A stretch of DNA of 58,199 nt from Mucilaginibacter sp. (GCA_028288025.1 JAQBOM010000005.1:1-58199), one strand, 5' to 3'. Counted from the first letter of the stretch, positions 26,418 through 36,510 are shown. Notes: a model not told the origin generated them from the letters alone. Numbers and translations: made by a program.

Positions 26418-29400
26418 ATGAAAACATACATACTTTATCTTTTCCTGGCAATTGGGTTAACTTTTATTTATGATGGCGCTTTCGCAGCAGTGCCGGTAAT
26501 TAGTTACACCCCTTCAACTAACGTTTATACGGTTAACACTGCTATAACTCCTTTAACGCCGAACAATACGGGTGGGGCTGTTACAAGCGGGGCGTTAACC
26601 ACGTTTGCAAACATCCCTGTTATAGCCGGTCAAACCTACCAGCCTTTTGGAATATCCTTTGACCCGACAACCGGGAATATTATAACCGATGACTACTATA
26701 ACGGTAAAATTTATATTTATTCGCCAACCGGCGCATTATTAACTACGTACAATCAGGGAACCAATAACCGGGATATTGTCGTTGATGCTTCGGGAAATAT
26801 CTATGTAGCGAGCGGCGGTACCGGCTATGTGAGTAAAATTACTCCGGCCGGCGTTATCACTACGATAACCGAAGCCAGCATGAGCGCACCCGCAGGTTTG
26901 GCTATTGACGCCTCGGGCAATATTTTCGTTGGCGATTGGAGCAGCGGCAAAGTTTATAAAATTGCGCCCGGTGCTACGGCTGCCACCATTTACGCAAGCG
27001 GATTTACAAATGGTTACGGGGTTGCCGTCAATAGCACGACCGGTGATGTATATGTATCAGAGTCGAATCCTCAGAGTAAAATTATTAAGATTGCCAGCGG
27101 TACATTAACTCAAACTACCCTGGCCTCCGGTTTTAATGATCCCCGGAATATCATTACTGACGCGGCAGGTAATATTTACCTTTCTGACTACGGCGCTAAT
27201 AAAATTGTAATGATTACGCCAACCGGAACGAAAAGTAATTATATTATAGGTTTAAACCAGCCGAGGAGTACAGTTTTCGACCAGTTTGGAAATATGTACA
27301 TTGCAAACAGCGGGGGTTCAAATGTCATGGAATATTCTGCCAATGGGTATTCAATAGATAAGACCTTGCCGGCAGGTATGAGTTTCAACACTACCACAGG
27401 AGTAATTTCGGGTACGCCTACAGTTACTTCGGCAACAACAGTTTATACCATTGCCGCTCACAATGCTTCAGGCACGGCTTACGCTACCGTGACCATAACC
27501 GTTAATCCAACTGCACCCACCGGCACTCCCGGTAGTGTGTGTGGTGCGGGAACAGTAACGCTTTCTGCTTCAGCAGGGGCGCCTTCAGGAGGGACTTACA
27601 GCTGGTATACCGCTTCATCAGGCGGATCATCAGTAGCTACAGGAACAACGTATAGCCCAAGTGTATCCGTAACAACAACTTATTATGTTGAGTACACACA
27701 GGGAGGCATGACATCTGCTACGCGAACAGCGGTAACAGCCACCGTAGGCTCAATTCCAATTATATCAACAGCCCCTACTACCGGCGCTTATTTTTCCTAT
27801 TCGTTCACCGGCGGAATAAGTACCGACATTGCCGGAAGCAATAACGGCACACTCCAGGGTGCGCCATCAGCAATTGCCGACCGTTATGGCATCTCGGGCA
27901 ATGCTTACAACTTTGATGGCAGCAGCCAGTATATTTCAACTTCAACATCCTATGTCAGCCCGGGTCCGCAGGCTTTTTCAGTAAGTGTGTGGTTTAAAAC
28001 AAGCACTGCAGGTGGTTACCTGGTCGGATTTGGCAGCGCCCAAACAGGCAACAGTGGCAGCGTTGGCCGTGTTGTCTATATCGGAACGAATGGCAAGCTT
28101 TATTTTGGGGTTGCCCCGGGAGGTACTGTGGCCACAATCAATACGGCGTCGGCCTATAACGACGGCAGCTGGCATCATGTGGTTGCTACGTTTTCAACAA
28201 CTAATGGAAGTAATATGTATGTCGACGGCGCTTTGGCGGCTTCGAACCCGGCCATGCAGTCGGTGGCGGCTACTGCCGGTTACTGGCGGGTGGGCTATGA
28301 TGTTTTAACCGGCTGGACAAACGCGCCAGGTACAGCTTATTTTAACGGTTCATTAGACGATATCGCTGTTGCCAATACCGAATTAACTGCTGCACAGGTG
28401 AATGTATTATATGGTGCAGGCAGTGCCGCCTTTTGCGCCGGCAATACACTGTCGCTTACAGCCAACACAGTGTCGGGTGCCACTTATTCGTGGACCGGGC
28501 CAGGCGGTTTTACATCAACCCAGCAAAATCCAACTGTGTCGTCCGCCCTGGCAGGTACCTATATCCTTACAGTAACCAGCGGTAGTGGCTGTACCTCTGT
28601 ATTAAATGTAACAGCGCCTTCGAATATAATTACCTACACATGGACGGGCGCTGCGGGTACCACGGACCCGACAACTGCGGGCAACTGGGATAATTTGCCA
28701 CTATTTAACAGCACAACCAATTTGGTTATTCCTGCGGGTTTGAGTACATATCCTGCACTTACGGTTGACGAAAGTATTTTCGGACTTACATTAGGCAGCA
28801 ACGCATCATTAAATTTAAACGGACATACGCTTAATGTGGGATGTAATATCATTAATAATGCGACCACTTCAGGCAAGGGGGTCGTATATGGTGCTAATAA
28901 TTCATCCGGGATCACGTGGAATGGATCGGTTGCGGCACAATCTTATACCGGTACCAATACCATAACAACTGCCCAACTGGGAACGATGACTGTAAATAAT
29001 TCGGCAGGCGGAACCGTTACCATAAATGGTGGCCCCATAGATATTTTTAACTTACTTACGATGACAAACGGGAACCTGGTCGTCAGCGCCTCACCTGCGG
29101 CATTAACGTTAAAAAGCAGTTCTACCCTAACGGCAACCGTTGAGGCAATACCGGCTACCTGTGCAATTAGCGGCAACGTTAATGTAGAGCGTTATATCAG
29201 CGGGGGGAGCAATGCCTACCGGGGTTACCGTCTGCTGTCTTGCCCTGTATATACAGCAAAGGTTGGCTCGAACTATTATTTTGATTTGAGCAATTACCCT
29301 TTGTACATGCCTGTTACCGGTACGCTGGGTGCCAGCGGGGGCTTAACAAGGGGCGGCAACCCTACCATTTATCTTTACCGCGATGACAGGCCCTTTGCAA

Positions 29401-31094
29401 ATAACACTTTCAACACCTATAATTTCAGGGGCGTAAACAAGGTTAATAACAGCCCGCTCTATTCTGTAGGCGTTGATTTTGACGGGAACTTTAATTTACA
29501 CCCCGGTACCGGCCTTTTTGTATTTTACCGTGGTAACCTGAACAACCTGGCAAGTAAATATATTACAACCACCAGCGCAGAATCTACTGTACTGGTATCT
29601 ACCGGAACATTAAACCAGCAGGCTGTTACGGTTGTCAACTGGTACACCCAGTTGTCTACCCTCCAGTTTTCAACGGTAACGGGCAATTCAACTATTTCTG
29701 GATATAACCTGGTGGGCAACCCCTATGCCAGCTCCATTGACTGGGACACCTACAGTACCACCAATTCAGCTGCGGGCATCTATGCGCCCAATGTATCCAG
29801 TACCATCTATATTTACAACGCCGTATCAAAGATATATGCTACCTATAACGCCGGCATTGGTGTAAACGGCGGCAGTCATATTATCCCCAGCGGGCAAGGC
29901 TTTTTTGTTAGGTCTACCGCCACGGGTGCTTCGCTAACCTTTAATGAAGCAGCTAAAACCAATGCCCAGGTTTCGGGGCCGACACAATCTACGGGCAACA
30001 CTTTATTATTGAGTACTGCCCCTGTTGCCACCAATGTGCTGCAATATATACGCCTGGAAATGGCCAAAGATTCTGTCAACAAGGAGGAAACCGTGCTGGT
30101 GCTGAACAATGGCGCCAAAGACGCGTTTGTTATCAATGAGGATTCGCCGCATTTCGCCGGCGGAGGCCTGGTAGCCCTGTCAAGCTTGTCTGCTGATAAT
30201 ATCACACTGGCTATCAACAGGTTTCCTGTAACAAACAAGGGTAAAACCATTAAACTGAAGGTATTCGCCGGTGACGGTACTTATCAATTAAACCTTACTG
30301 AACTGAAAGCTATTCCGCAGCTGTTTGATGTCTGGCTGATGGACGCTTATGCAAAAGACTCACTTGACCTGAGGCATAACTTATCCTATACTTTTAAAGT
30401 GAATCAGCAGGATACTGCCAGTTTTGGCACAAACCGCTTCACCATTGTAATCCGTCAAAACCCGGCTTTGGGGGTACACCTGCTCGATTTTACAGCAACC
30501 CAAGTCACAGGCGGCGCTCAGGTGAATTGGAAGACCGAAAACGAACAAAACTATACCAACTTTACCGTTGAAAGAAGCACCGATAAAGGATTAACTTTTA
30601 ATGCCATAGGCGGCTTTATTTCGAGCGCACAGGGCACATACGGGCTGCTGGATCAAAATCCGGCTAATGGCTACCGATACCGCTTAAAGCTGGACGACCT
30701 GAACGGCACTGTCTCCTATTCAAAAGTAGTTACCCTGCAATATTCGGCTCCGGGCGATAATACCCTGGTCAGCAATAACATTATTGTTTATCCCAATCCG
30801 TCAACCGGCATTATCAATGTTGCTTTAGCCGGAGTAGCTAAAACAAACCCTTTGACGCAGTTAACCCTCAGCTCGCTGCAGGCCCCGGCAACTGTTACAG
30901 CTGCTGCAGTAAGTACACAGTCGTATAAGATCACCATCGTGAACAGCAATGGTGCAGTGATAAAAACAACCACCTCAAACCAGCCTGACTGGCAGGATAA
31001 CGTGAGCAGCCTGCTGCCCGGTACTTACCTTATACAGGTAGTTAACAATAAGGATAAAAGCCTGGTGGGTAAAGGCAAGTTTGTAAAACTTTAA
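26418..31094 (+). CDS. Very large secreted multidomain protein with T9SS type A C-terminal sorting domain
   Basis: The protein is 1558 residues with a signal peptide ending near AFAA (residue 24). In order: an NHL-like propeller (about 75-310, repeated DASGNIYVASG and DAAGNIYLSDYG units), a putative Ig domain (LPAGMSFNTTTGVISGTPT), an Ig-like segment (about 370-440), a LamG/concanavalin-like domain (about 458-668, WHHVVATFS and MYVDGALAAS), another Ig-like segment, a region of beta-rich repeats, and a C-terminal sorting domain (VYPNPSTGIINVAL to GKFVKL). Type IX secretion would carry it across the outer membrane for release or surface attachment. It probably binds a glycan or mediates adhesion; no enzyme domain was seen. 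Confidence 0.88.
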   Translation: MKTYILYLFLAIGLTFIYDGAFAAVPVISYTPSTNVYTVNTAITPLTPNNTGGAVTSGALTTFANIPVIAGQTYQPFGISFDPTTGNIITDDYYNGKIYIYSPTGALLTTYNQGTNNRDIVVDASGNIYVASGGTGYVSKITPAGVITTITEASMSAPAGLAIDASGNIFVGDWSSGKVYKIAPGATAATIYASGFTNGYGVAVNSTTGDVYVSESNPQSKIIKIASGTLTQTTLASGFNDPRNIITDAAGNIYLSDYGANKIVMITPTGTKSNYIIGLNQPRSTVFDQFGNMYIANSGGSNVMEYSANGYSIDKTLPAGMSFNTTTGVISGTPTVTSATTVYTIAAHNASGTAYATVTITVNPTAPTGTPGSVCGAGTVTLSASAGAPSGGTYSWYTASSGGSSVATGTTYSPSVSVTTTYYVEYTQGGMTSATRTAVTATVGSIPIISTAPTTGAYFSYSFTGGISTDIAGSNNGTLQGAPSAIADRYGISGNAYNFDGSSQYISTSTSYVSPGPQAFSVSVWFKTSTAGGYLVGFGSAQTGNSGSVGRVVYIGTNGKLYFGVAPGGTVATINTASAYNDGSWHHVVATFSTTNGSNMYVDGALAASNPAMQSVAATAGYWRVGYDVLTGWTNAPGTAYFNGSLDDIAVANTELTAAQVNVLYGAGSAAFCAGNTLSLTANTVSGATYSWTGPGGFTSTQQNPTVSSALAGTYILTVTSGSGCTSVLNVTAPSNIITYTWTGAAGTTDPTTAGNWDNLPLFNSTTNLVIPAGLSTYPALTVDESIFGLTLGSNASLNLNGHTLNVGCNIINNATTSGKGVVYGANNSSGITWNGSVAAQSYTGTNTITTAQLGTMTVNNSAGGTVTINGGPIDIFNLLTMTNGNLVVSASPAALTLKSSSTLTATVEAIPATCAISGNVNVERYISGGSNAYRGYRLLSCPVYTAKVGSNYYFDLSNYPLYMPVTGTLGASGGLTRGGNPTIYLYRDDRPFANNTFNTYNFRGVNKVNNSPLYSVGVDFDGNFNLHPGTGLFVFYRGNLNNLASKYITTTSAESTVLVSTGTLNQQAVTVVNWYTQLSTLQFSTVTGNSTISGYNLVGNPYASSIDWDTYSTTNSAAGIYAPNVSSTIYIYNAVSKIYATYNAGIGVNGGSHIIPSGQGFFVRSTATGASLTFNEAAKTNAQVSGPTQSTGNTLLLSTAPVATNVLQYIRLEMAKDSVNKEETVLVLNNGAKDAFVINEDSPHFAGGGLVALSSLSADNITLAINRFPVTNKGKTIKLKVFAGDGTYQLNLTELKAIPQLFDVWLMDAYAKDSLDLRHNLSYTFKVNQQDTASFGTNRFTIVIRQNPALGVHLLDFTATQVTGGAQVNWKTENEQNYTNFTVERSTDKGLTFNAIGGFISSAQGTYGLLDQNPANGYRYRLKLDDLNGTVSYSKVVTLQYSAPGDNTLVSNNIIVYPNPSTGIINVALAGVAKTNPLTQLTLSSLQAPATVTAAAVSTQSYKITIVNSNGAVIKTTTSNQPDWQDNVSSLLPGTYLIQVVNNKDKSLVGKGKFVKL

Positions 31095-31109
31095 AAAACT
31101 TAACAAGCA

Positions 31110-31186
31110 AAGCTGAAGGCTGAAAGAAAACCGTCAATTGGTTTCCTTTCTGCTTTCCGCTTTTTGCTTTCCGCCTCTTCAGCTTA
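31110..31186. repeat. Inverted repeat of gctgaaagg-type words between convergent genes
   Basis: aagctgaaggctgaaag with aaaacc (31110-31132) faces ggtttcctttctgctttccg and further ctttccgcctcttcagctt up to 31186. It probably ends both transcripts. The last part covers the stop codon and final codons of the minus-strand oxidoreductase gene. Confidence 0.55.
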
Positions 31187-32573
31187 TTATCCGCATATTC
31201 ACGGGATCCCAGTGTATTACTTTATTTTGGAAGTAGCTATCATTACAGGCCAGGCATGGCGCTGCAGCTCTAAAACCAAAAACAGCATCCTCAACAACTG
31301 GTTTACCGGTCCGGATGGAATCAATGAAGTTGGCAAAGTGTTCGTTGGATACGTTATAGCCGGGGGGAACGCCATAAGTTACGTTGGGGATTGCTATCGA
31401 ATGCTTGTCAGCATCGGAATATTTCCGGTTATACTCGTCCAGCAACGCTTTCTGCATTGCTTCGGGATAAGTAGATAACGAATCCCATCCGCCGATGCCG
31501 GGCGCTACCGTCATTTTTCTTTTGCGGATAGTAAAGCCATTTTCATCAGAGAGGTCCATCACACCTTCCGACCCGGTAACGCGTGTCGAAGAATGCTCAC
31601 CATCGCCGCTTACAAAATTAACCCGGAGCGACACCTCGAATGCCGGGTGCTCTTTACTATCGGGATATTGTATAACAGCGTTCATCACGTCCGGTACGTT
31701 CCTGCCATCCTTCCAATAAGCCAGCTCGCCAATTGAATATATTTTGCTCGGCCCTTTTGACCCGGTTATAAAGTGGATCCCCGAAAGGAGGTGCACAAAA
31801 AGATCGCCAGCTACGCCTGTGCCATATTCGCGGTAATTGCGCCATCTGAAAAAACGGTTGCTATCGTAAGGCCGTTTTATTTTTTCTTTGGCCTGGTATC
31901 GGTCCCATGCCACGGTTTGCGGCGAAGCGTCCAGCGGAATGGTATATTGCCAGGCGCCAAGTGCGCTTTGACGGTTAAATGACGCCTCAATGGAATTAAT
32001 TTGCCCGATAGCCCCTGCGGCTAATAATTCTTTTGCTTTTTGAAAGGCTATACTGCTTACCCGCTGGCTGCCAACCTGGAAAACAGCTTTGGTTTCCTGC
32101 TGTGCCTTTATTTCGCTCAGCCCCTCGCTGATATAGTGCACCATTGGCTTTTCGCTATAAACAGCTTTCCCTTTATGCATCGCCGCAATAGCGATGGTGC
32201 TGTGCCAGTTGTCGCTGGTGGCGATGATCACCGCATCCACGTCCTTTCGGTCGAGTATTTCATGGTAATTGCTGGTTGTAAAAATATCCGGACCGAAAAC
32301 CTCTTTTGCACGTATTAACCGGCCGGCATACAGGTCACAGCAGCCAACAAACTCCACCCCGGGGCATGATAGCGCCGCGTGCGTATCGTTAAAACCCATA
32401 ATTCCCATCCCAATGGTGGCAATCCTTATTTTATCATTTGGGCTAATGCGTTTTTGAGCCTGTAAAATTCTTCTTTCATGATCTTCCATAGCTGCAAAGC
32501 TTGAAAGTGAGGCTGAAGTAAGCACAATGGTGCTTCCGAGCTGCCTTAAAAATTTTCTGCGATCAGTTGACAT
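31179..32573 (-). CDS. Tat-exported Gfo/Idh/MocA-family oxidoreductase
   Basis: The protein is 464 residues. DRRKFLRQLGSTIVLTSASL is a twin-arginine signal. A Rossmann domain follows (KIRIATIGMGIMGFNDTHAAL, VEFVGCCDL), then EKPMVHYISEGL with the conserved Lys of the family, and the C-terminal alpha/beta domain (about 180-400). Members oxidise or isomerise sugars with NAD(P); exported ones in Bacteroidota often carry tightly bound cofactor and act on glycans or inositols. Substrate unknown. The gene's 3' end lies inside a repeat hairpin. Confidence 0.88.
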   Translation of the reverse strand: MSTDRRKFLRQLGSTIVLTSASLSSFAAMEDHERRILQAQKRISPNDKIRIATIGMGIMGFNDTHAALSCPGVEFVGCCDLYAGRLIRAKEVFGPDIFTTSNYHEILDRKDVDAVIIATSDNWHSTIAIAAMHKGKAVYSEKPMVHYISEGLSEIKAQQETKAVFQVGSQRVSSIAFQKAKELLAAGAIGQINSIEASFNRQSALGAWQYTIPLDASPQTVAWDRYQAKEKIKRPYDSNRFFRWRNYREYGTGVAGDLFVHLLSGIHFITGSKGPSKIYSIGELAYWKDGRNVPDVMNAVIQYPDSKEHPAFEVSLRVNFVSGDGEHSSTRVTGSEGVMDLSDENGFTIRKRKMTVAPGIGGWDSLSTYPEAMQKALLDEYNRKYSDADKHSIAIPNVTYGVPPGYNVSNEHFANFIDSIRTGKPVVEDAVFGFRAAAPCLACNDSYFQNKVIHWDPVNMRIIS

Positions 32574-32613
32574 AATTGAGATTTAGTTGGTTTATAATGC
32601 AAGATAATATTTT

Positions 32614-32659
32614 AGTCCGAAAGTTTGTCCCGATAGCTATCGGGACGAAAGTCCGAAAG
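32614..32659. repeat. Perfect 20-bp palindrome flanked by direct repeats
   Basis: gtcccgatagctatcgggac (32627-32646) is a perfect palindrome. It is flanked by two copies of agtccgaaag (32614-32623 and 32650-32659). The complement ctttcggact recurs at 51863-51872. It sits after the carboxylesterase gene and before the oxidoreductase gene, both on the minus strand. Confidence 0.7.
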
Positions 32660-32674
32660 AAAAAAGTTAATAGT

Positions 32675-34243
32675 TTACATGCTCATCCTTGTTCCCATAA
32701 ATTTAAGTTCTTTCCAATCAGGGAGTTCGCCCTTGCGGGAATTTTTATCGAATATCATCGCTTGCTGTGAGGTTGAATTATATGCCGGCCATGGCGCTAA
32801 ACTATTACCATTCGGGTTACCTGTTTTAATAAAATTTGCCCAGTAGGACGACATCAGGTTTGCCAGCTCAAAGTCTGCCGGTTCCCATGGGCGGTTGAGA
32901 AATTTTAAGTCGTCCATTACATAAGCTACCTCCCCGGTATGAAAAGCGCCGTATTTGACATAATCGGGTGTTGCAGGCAGCTTCCGGGCAAAATAATAAA
33001 CATAAACCGGCAGTTTGGCTTGTGCGCTCTGCACGCATGCCCATTTATAGCCGGAAATAGCAAACATCATATCCCGGCTCAACTTAATTTGCGAACGTGC
33101 AGCTTCTTCATCGGTGCCAGCCGGGTAATATTTAAAAAACTCATCCGCATCAGCGCCATATTGCTCTTTAGCCTGCTTTATAAATTCGTCCTTTTTTTTG
33201 AACCCGGACACAAACGCTTCGTCGGCATTCCATCCGATAAGCAGTGGCACCCGGTTTTCTTTTCCTTCAGCAAAAATTTGAGGAACCGGTTCGGGTAGCA
33301 CATACCCATCAACAATGGGCGCAAATATTCCCCGTAATTTCAGTAGTTCCGCAGCTGGGAGAGCCCTCAGTTCCTTTAATGAAGCAGCATGTGCTGAATT
33401 CGCCAGCTTAATGCCCTGTTGTTCTGCACCTTGCAGGTCGCTATTTTTTAGCATAGGATTTGCCACCATTAACGAACCGCTTTCGGCAATGGCCTTATTA
33501 AATAGCCCTTTTGCCAACGGCGATGCCACCAGGCAGTTTACACTCATTGAGCCGGCCGACTGGCCGGCAATAGTTACATTATCGGGGTCGCCACCAAAAG
33601 CGGCTATATTTTTTTTAACCCAGCGTAAGGCGGCGATCTGGTCGAGCAAACCATAATTGCCAGAAGCATTGTAAGGCGATTCTTTCGTCAGTTCAGGATG
33701 AGCCATAAAACCAAAGACGCCCACGCGGTAGTTAATCGATACAAATATGATCCCCTTTTTTGCCATAGCTTCGCCATCGTAAATGGGCACAGCAGTACCA
33801 CCGCTGGAAAACCCGCCGCCATATATCCAAACAAAAACGGGTTTCTTTACTGCCGCCCGCGGCTTTGCCCAAACGTTAAGATACAAGCAATCTTCGCTTA
33901 TTGGCTCTTCCGGAATTAAAAATTCGCGTGTATAGACCATAAATGGGACCGGTTTTGACTGCATGGGGCTGGGACCAAAGGCGTTGCACGTTTTTACACC
34001 GCTCCATGGCTTTACAGGTTGCGGCGCTTTCCACCGTAACTCTCCAACGGGAGGCGCCGCGAATGGAATGCCTTTGAACGACATTACATCACTGAGTTTG
34101 CTTTTTTCGCCTGATATCAGCCCGCCTTCAACCCGGACGATCGCAGCATTTCTACCCGGATCGGTGTTTGCAGTGAATGAAAAAAACAGGGCCGCGGAAA
34201 TGGCCGAAACAAGGCAAACAGCAATTGCAGGAAGCTTTTTCAT
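32675..34243 (-). CDS. Exported type B carboxylesterase
   Basis: The protein is 522 residues with a signal peptide of about 26 residues. Family signatures are SFKGIPFAAPPVGELRWKAP, EDCLYLNVWAKP, the oxyanion loop YGGGFSSGG and the nucleophile elbow AGQSAGSMS (Ser229). The later acidic and His residues lie near YGADADEFFKYYP and GAFHTGEVAYV. It hydrolyses carboxylic esters, probably in the periplasm or at the surface. Two in-frame Met codons are not needed to explain the start, since the signal peptide begins at 34243. Substrate unknown; xenobiotic or acyl-sugar esters are possible. Confidence 0.9.
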   Translation of the reverse strand: MKKLPAIAVCLVSAISAALFFSFTANTDPGRNAAIVRVEGGLISGEKSKLSDVMSFKGIPFAAPPVGELRWKAPQPVKPWSGVKTCNAFGPSPMQSKPVPFMVYTREFLIPEEPISEDCLYLNVWAKPRAAVKKPVFVWIYGGGFSSGGTAVPIYDGEAMAKKGIIFVSINYRVGVFGFMAHPELTKESPYNASGNYGLLDQIAALRWVKKNIAAFGGDPDNVTIAGQSAGSMSVNCLVASPLAKGLFNKAIAESGSLMVANPMLKNSDLQGAEQQGIKLANSAHAASLKELRALPAAELLKLRGIFAPIVDGYVLPEPVPQIFAEGKENRVPLLIGWNADEAFVSGFKKKDEFIKQAKEQYGADADEFFKYYPAGTDEEAARSQIKLSRDMMFAISGYKWACVQSAQAKLPVYVYYFARKLPATPDYVKYGAFHTGEVAYVMDDLKFLNRPWEPADFELANLMSSYWANFIKTGNPNGNSLAPWPAYNSTSQQAMIFDKNSRKGELPDWKELKFMGTRMSM

Positions 34244-34383
34244 GATGGAAGACTTATAATGTGTCTGGTTGACGCAATATAATAATTATTAAATTGTGAT
34301 TTTATGTCCAATTACTTTTTAATATTATTTAAAAAGTATAATTTGCAATCTGTTTCGCCAATAAAACCTCTTAAAACTCCGAT

Positions 34384-36273
34384 ATGAAAAGATTTACCCT
34401 GTTACTGTGCTGCGGCATTATCACGTTTGGTGCGTTCGGCCAAACTACCCAAACAAGCCTGGCTATTATTCCCGAACCAGTAAAAGTGATCAACAAAAAA
34501 GGGCATTTCACATTACCAGCCCGGACTATTATTGAAGCAAGCTCACATACCGGCGTACTTGCCGTTACCAACTACCTGAAAAGTAAATTAACAGTTGCCA
34601 CCGGTAAGAATGTTGTTGTAAAAAACACATTTACCACACCGGCTGCCATTAAATTGCTGCTGTACACTAAAGCGGATACCTCACTGGGTAAAGAAGGCTA
34701 CCACCTGCGGGTAACCGCAAAAGGAGTTGTGATCCAAGCCAACGAACCTGCCGGCTTATTTTATGGTGTTCAAACGCTGGTTCAGCTGTTGCCGAAAGAA
34801 ATTGAAAGTGCAGAGGCTCATCATGTGGCCTGGACCGTGCCATTTGTTGATATTAAAGATTATCCCAGGTTTGCATGGCGCGGGCTGATGCTTGATGTTT
34901 CACGCCATTTTTTTACCAAAGAGGAGGTAAAACAATACATTGATCAAATGGTGCGGTATAAATTTAACCTGCTGCACATGCATCTTACCGACGATGAAGG
35001 CTGGCGCGTTGAAATAAAAAGCTTACCCCGTTTGACCGAAGTGGCGGCGCATAATGTGAAAAAGATTGGCGAGTTTGGTAGTTTTTCGACGCCAACTGCC
35101 GACGAGCCGCGCACTTACGGCGGTTTTTATACACAGGACGATATAAAGGAGCTGGTACAATATGCTAAAAATCGTTTTGTAGATATCATGCCCGAAGTAG
35201 ATGTACCGGGACATAGCCTTGCTGCCGTTGTAGCTTACCCGGAACTATCCGTTACTGCCGGTGCCGATAAGTACCAGGTGCGCTCAGGAGAGCGCATGCG
35301 GGTTGATAATACGCTAAACCCTTCCAGCGAAAAAACCTATGCTTTTTTAGATAAAGTAGTAACTGAAGTGGCCCAACTGTTCCCGTTCGGATATATTCAC
35401 ATGGGCGGTGATGAGTGCAATAAGGCTTACTGGGCCAAAAGCGACTCGGTTAAAGCATTAATGCAACGGGAAAACTTAACAACCTACGAGGAGGTTCAAA
35501 GTTATTTCGAAAAACGTCTGGAGAAAATAGTGGAGTCAAAAGGTAAAAAATTTATGGGCTGGGATGAGATCATAGAGGGCGGCCTGGGCCCTGATGCGGC
35601 GGTAATGAGCTGGCGCGGGATGAAAGGCGGCATTACCGCCGCCAAGGCCGGACACGAGGTGGTGATGAGCCCTACTACTTTTGCCTACCTGGATTATATG
35701 CAAAGCGACAGAATAATGGAGCCGCATGTGTATGCCACGCTTCGCTTAAATAAAACCTACGAGTTTGAGCCGCTGCCCGATAGCGTGGATGCCAAACTAA
35801 TACTGGGCGGACAAGCCAACTTGTGGACCGAACAGGTGTTTAATATGCGCCAGGTGGAGTACATGACCTGGCCGCGGGGCATGGCCATTGCAGAAGATGT
35901 TTGGTCGCCGAAGGAAAAGAAAAACTGGACCAACTTTTATCCTAAAGTTGAAAAGCAATTTGCCCGCCTCAACGAAGCCGAGATCAAATATGCACCGAGC
36001 GTGTACGACCCCGACTTTGATGCGAGCTTTACCACCGACAGCCTGATAAGGGTGACGCTTACAACTGAAATACCCGGCCTTGATATCTATTATAGCTTTG
36101 ATAATTCGTATCCCGACAGGTATTACCCTAAATATACCGAACCATTAGTAGCGCCGAAGGATGCCACTCAATTACGCGTTATTACTTACAGGGGCAAGGA
36201 GCCGATTGGCCGTATGATTACTATGCCGATGGCGGAATTGCGGCAGCGGTTAACCAGGCGGAGACGAAACTGA
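34384..36273 (+). CDS. GH20 beta-N-acetylhexosaminidase, exported
   Basis: The protein is 629 residues with a signal peptide ending near AFGQ (residue 20). An N-terminal GH20b domain (about 25-150) is followed by the catalytic barrel with FAWRGLMLDVSRHFFTKEEV, LHMHLTDDEGWRVEI, EVDVPGHSLA and HMGGDECNK, where Asp343 and Glu344 are the catalytic pair of substrate-assisted hydrolysis. A C-terminal beta domain (about 545-620) with YYSFDNSYPDRYY is the usual chitobiase C-terminal-like module. It releases terminal GlcNAc or GalNAc from glycans. A GlcN6P deaminase homologue and a GH3 enzyme lie beyond the restriction-modification block, suggesting an amino-sugar region split by insertion. Confidence 0.93.
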   Translation: MKRFTLLLCCGIITFGAFGQTTQTSLAIIPEPVKVINKKGHFTLPARTIIEASSHTGVLAVTNYLKSKLTVATGKNVVVKNTFTTPAAIKLLLYTKADTSLGKEGYHLRVTAKGVVIQANEPAGLFYGVQTLVQLLPKEIESAEAHHVAWTVPFVDIKDYPRFAWRGLMLDVSRHFFTKEEVKQYIDQMVRYKFNLLHMHLTDDEGWRVEIKSLPRLTEVAAHNVKKIGEFGSFSTPTADEPRTYGGFYTQDDIKELVQYAKNRFVDIMPEVDVPGHSLAAVVAYPELSVTAGADKYQVRSGERMRVDNTLNPSSEKTYAFLDKVVTEVAQLFPFGYIHMGGDECNKAYWAKSDSVKALMQRENLTTYEEVQSYFEKRLEKIVESKGKKFMGWDEIIEGGLGPDAAVMSWRGMKGGITAAKAGHEVVMSPTTFAYLDYMQSDRIMEPHVYATLRLNKTYEFEPLPDSVDAKLILGGQANLWTEQVFNMRQVEYMTWPRGMAIAEDVWSPKEKKNWTNFYPKVEKQFARLNEAEIKYAPSVYDPDFDASFTTDSLIRVTLTTEIPGLDIYYSFDNSYPDRYYPKYTEPLVAPKDATQLRVITYRGKEPIGRMITMPMAELRQRLTRRRRN

Positions 36274-36276
36274 AGT

Positions 36277-36510
36277 ATGGGAAATATACTTGATAAAAGC
36301 GTTGACACCGTTTCGTCAGTGTATCAGGTGTATCAGTTGGAGAAACTAACTGATGCCCTATTAATACGCATTCAGGGATCATTTATAATTAGTTTTGACA
36401 ATGTCCAAACCATTGCGGCAACACATATTCAAATCAATAACGTTGAAATTCCTATGGGCAGGTTTTATAAAAATATTGTATTGAAGCAACTAAAATCTAA
36501 GTACGCATAA
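36277..36510 (+). pseudogene. Remnant of a LytTR DNA-binding regulator (C-terminal half of the domain)
   Basis: A 77-codon frame begins three bases after the GH20 stop. From about residue 20 it matches the second half of a LytTR domain: LEKLTDALLIRIQGSFIIS, an isoleucine-rich strand, then VEIPMGRFYKNIVLKQL, equivalent to the usual FIRIHRSFIV and IPIGRSYRE segments. The first half of the LytTR domain and any receiver domain are absent, and the first 20 residues are not family-like. It is therefore most likely a broken copy, though a tiny translated protein cannot be excluded. It lies at the left edge of the AT-rich restriction-modification block. Confidence 0.6.
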
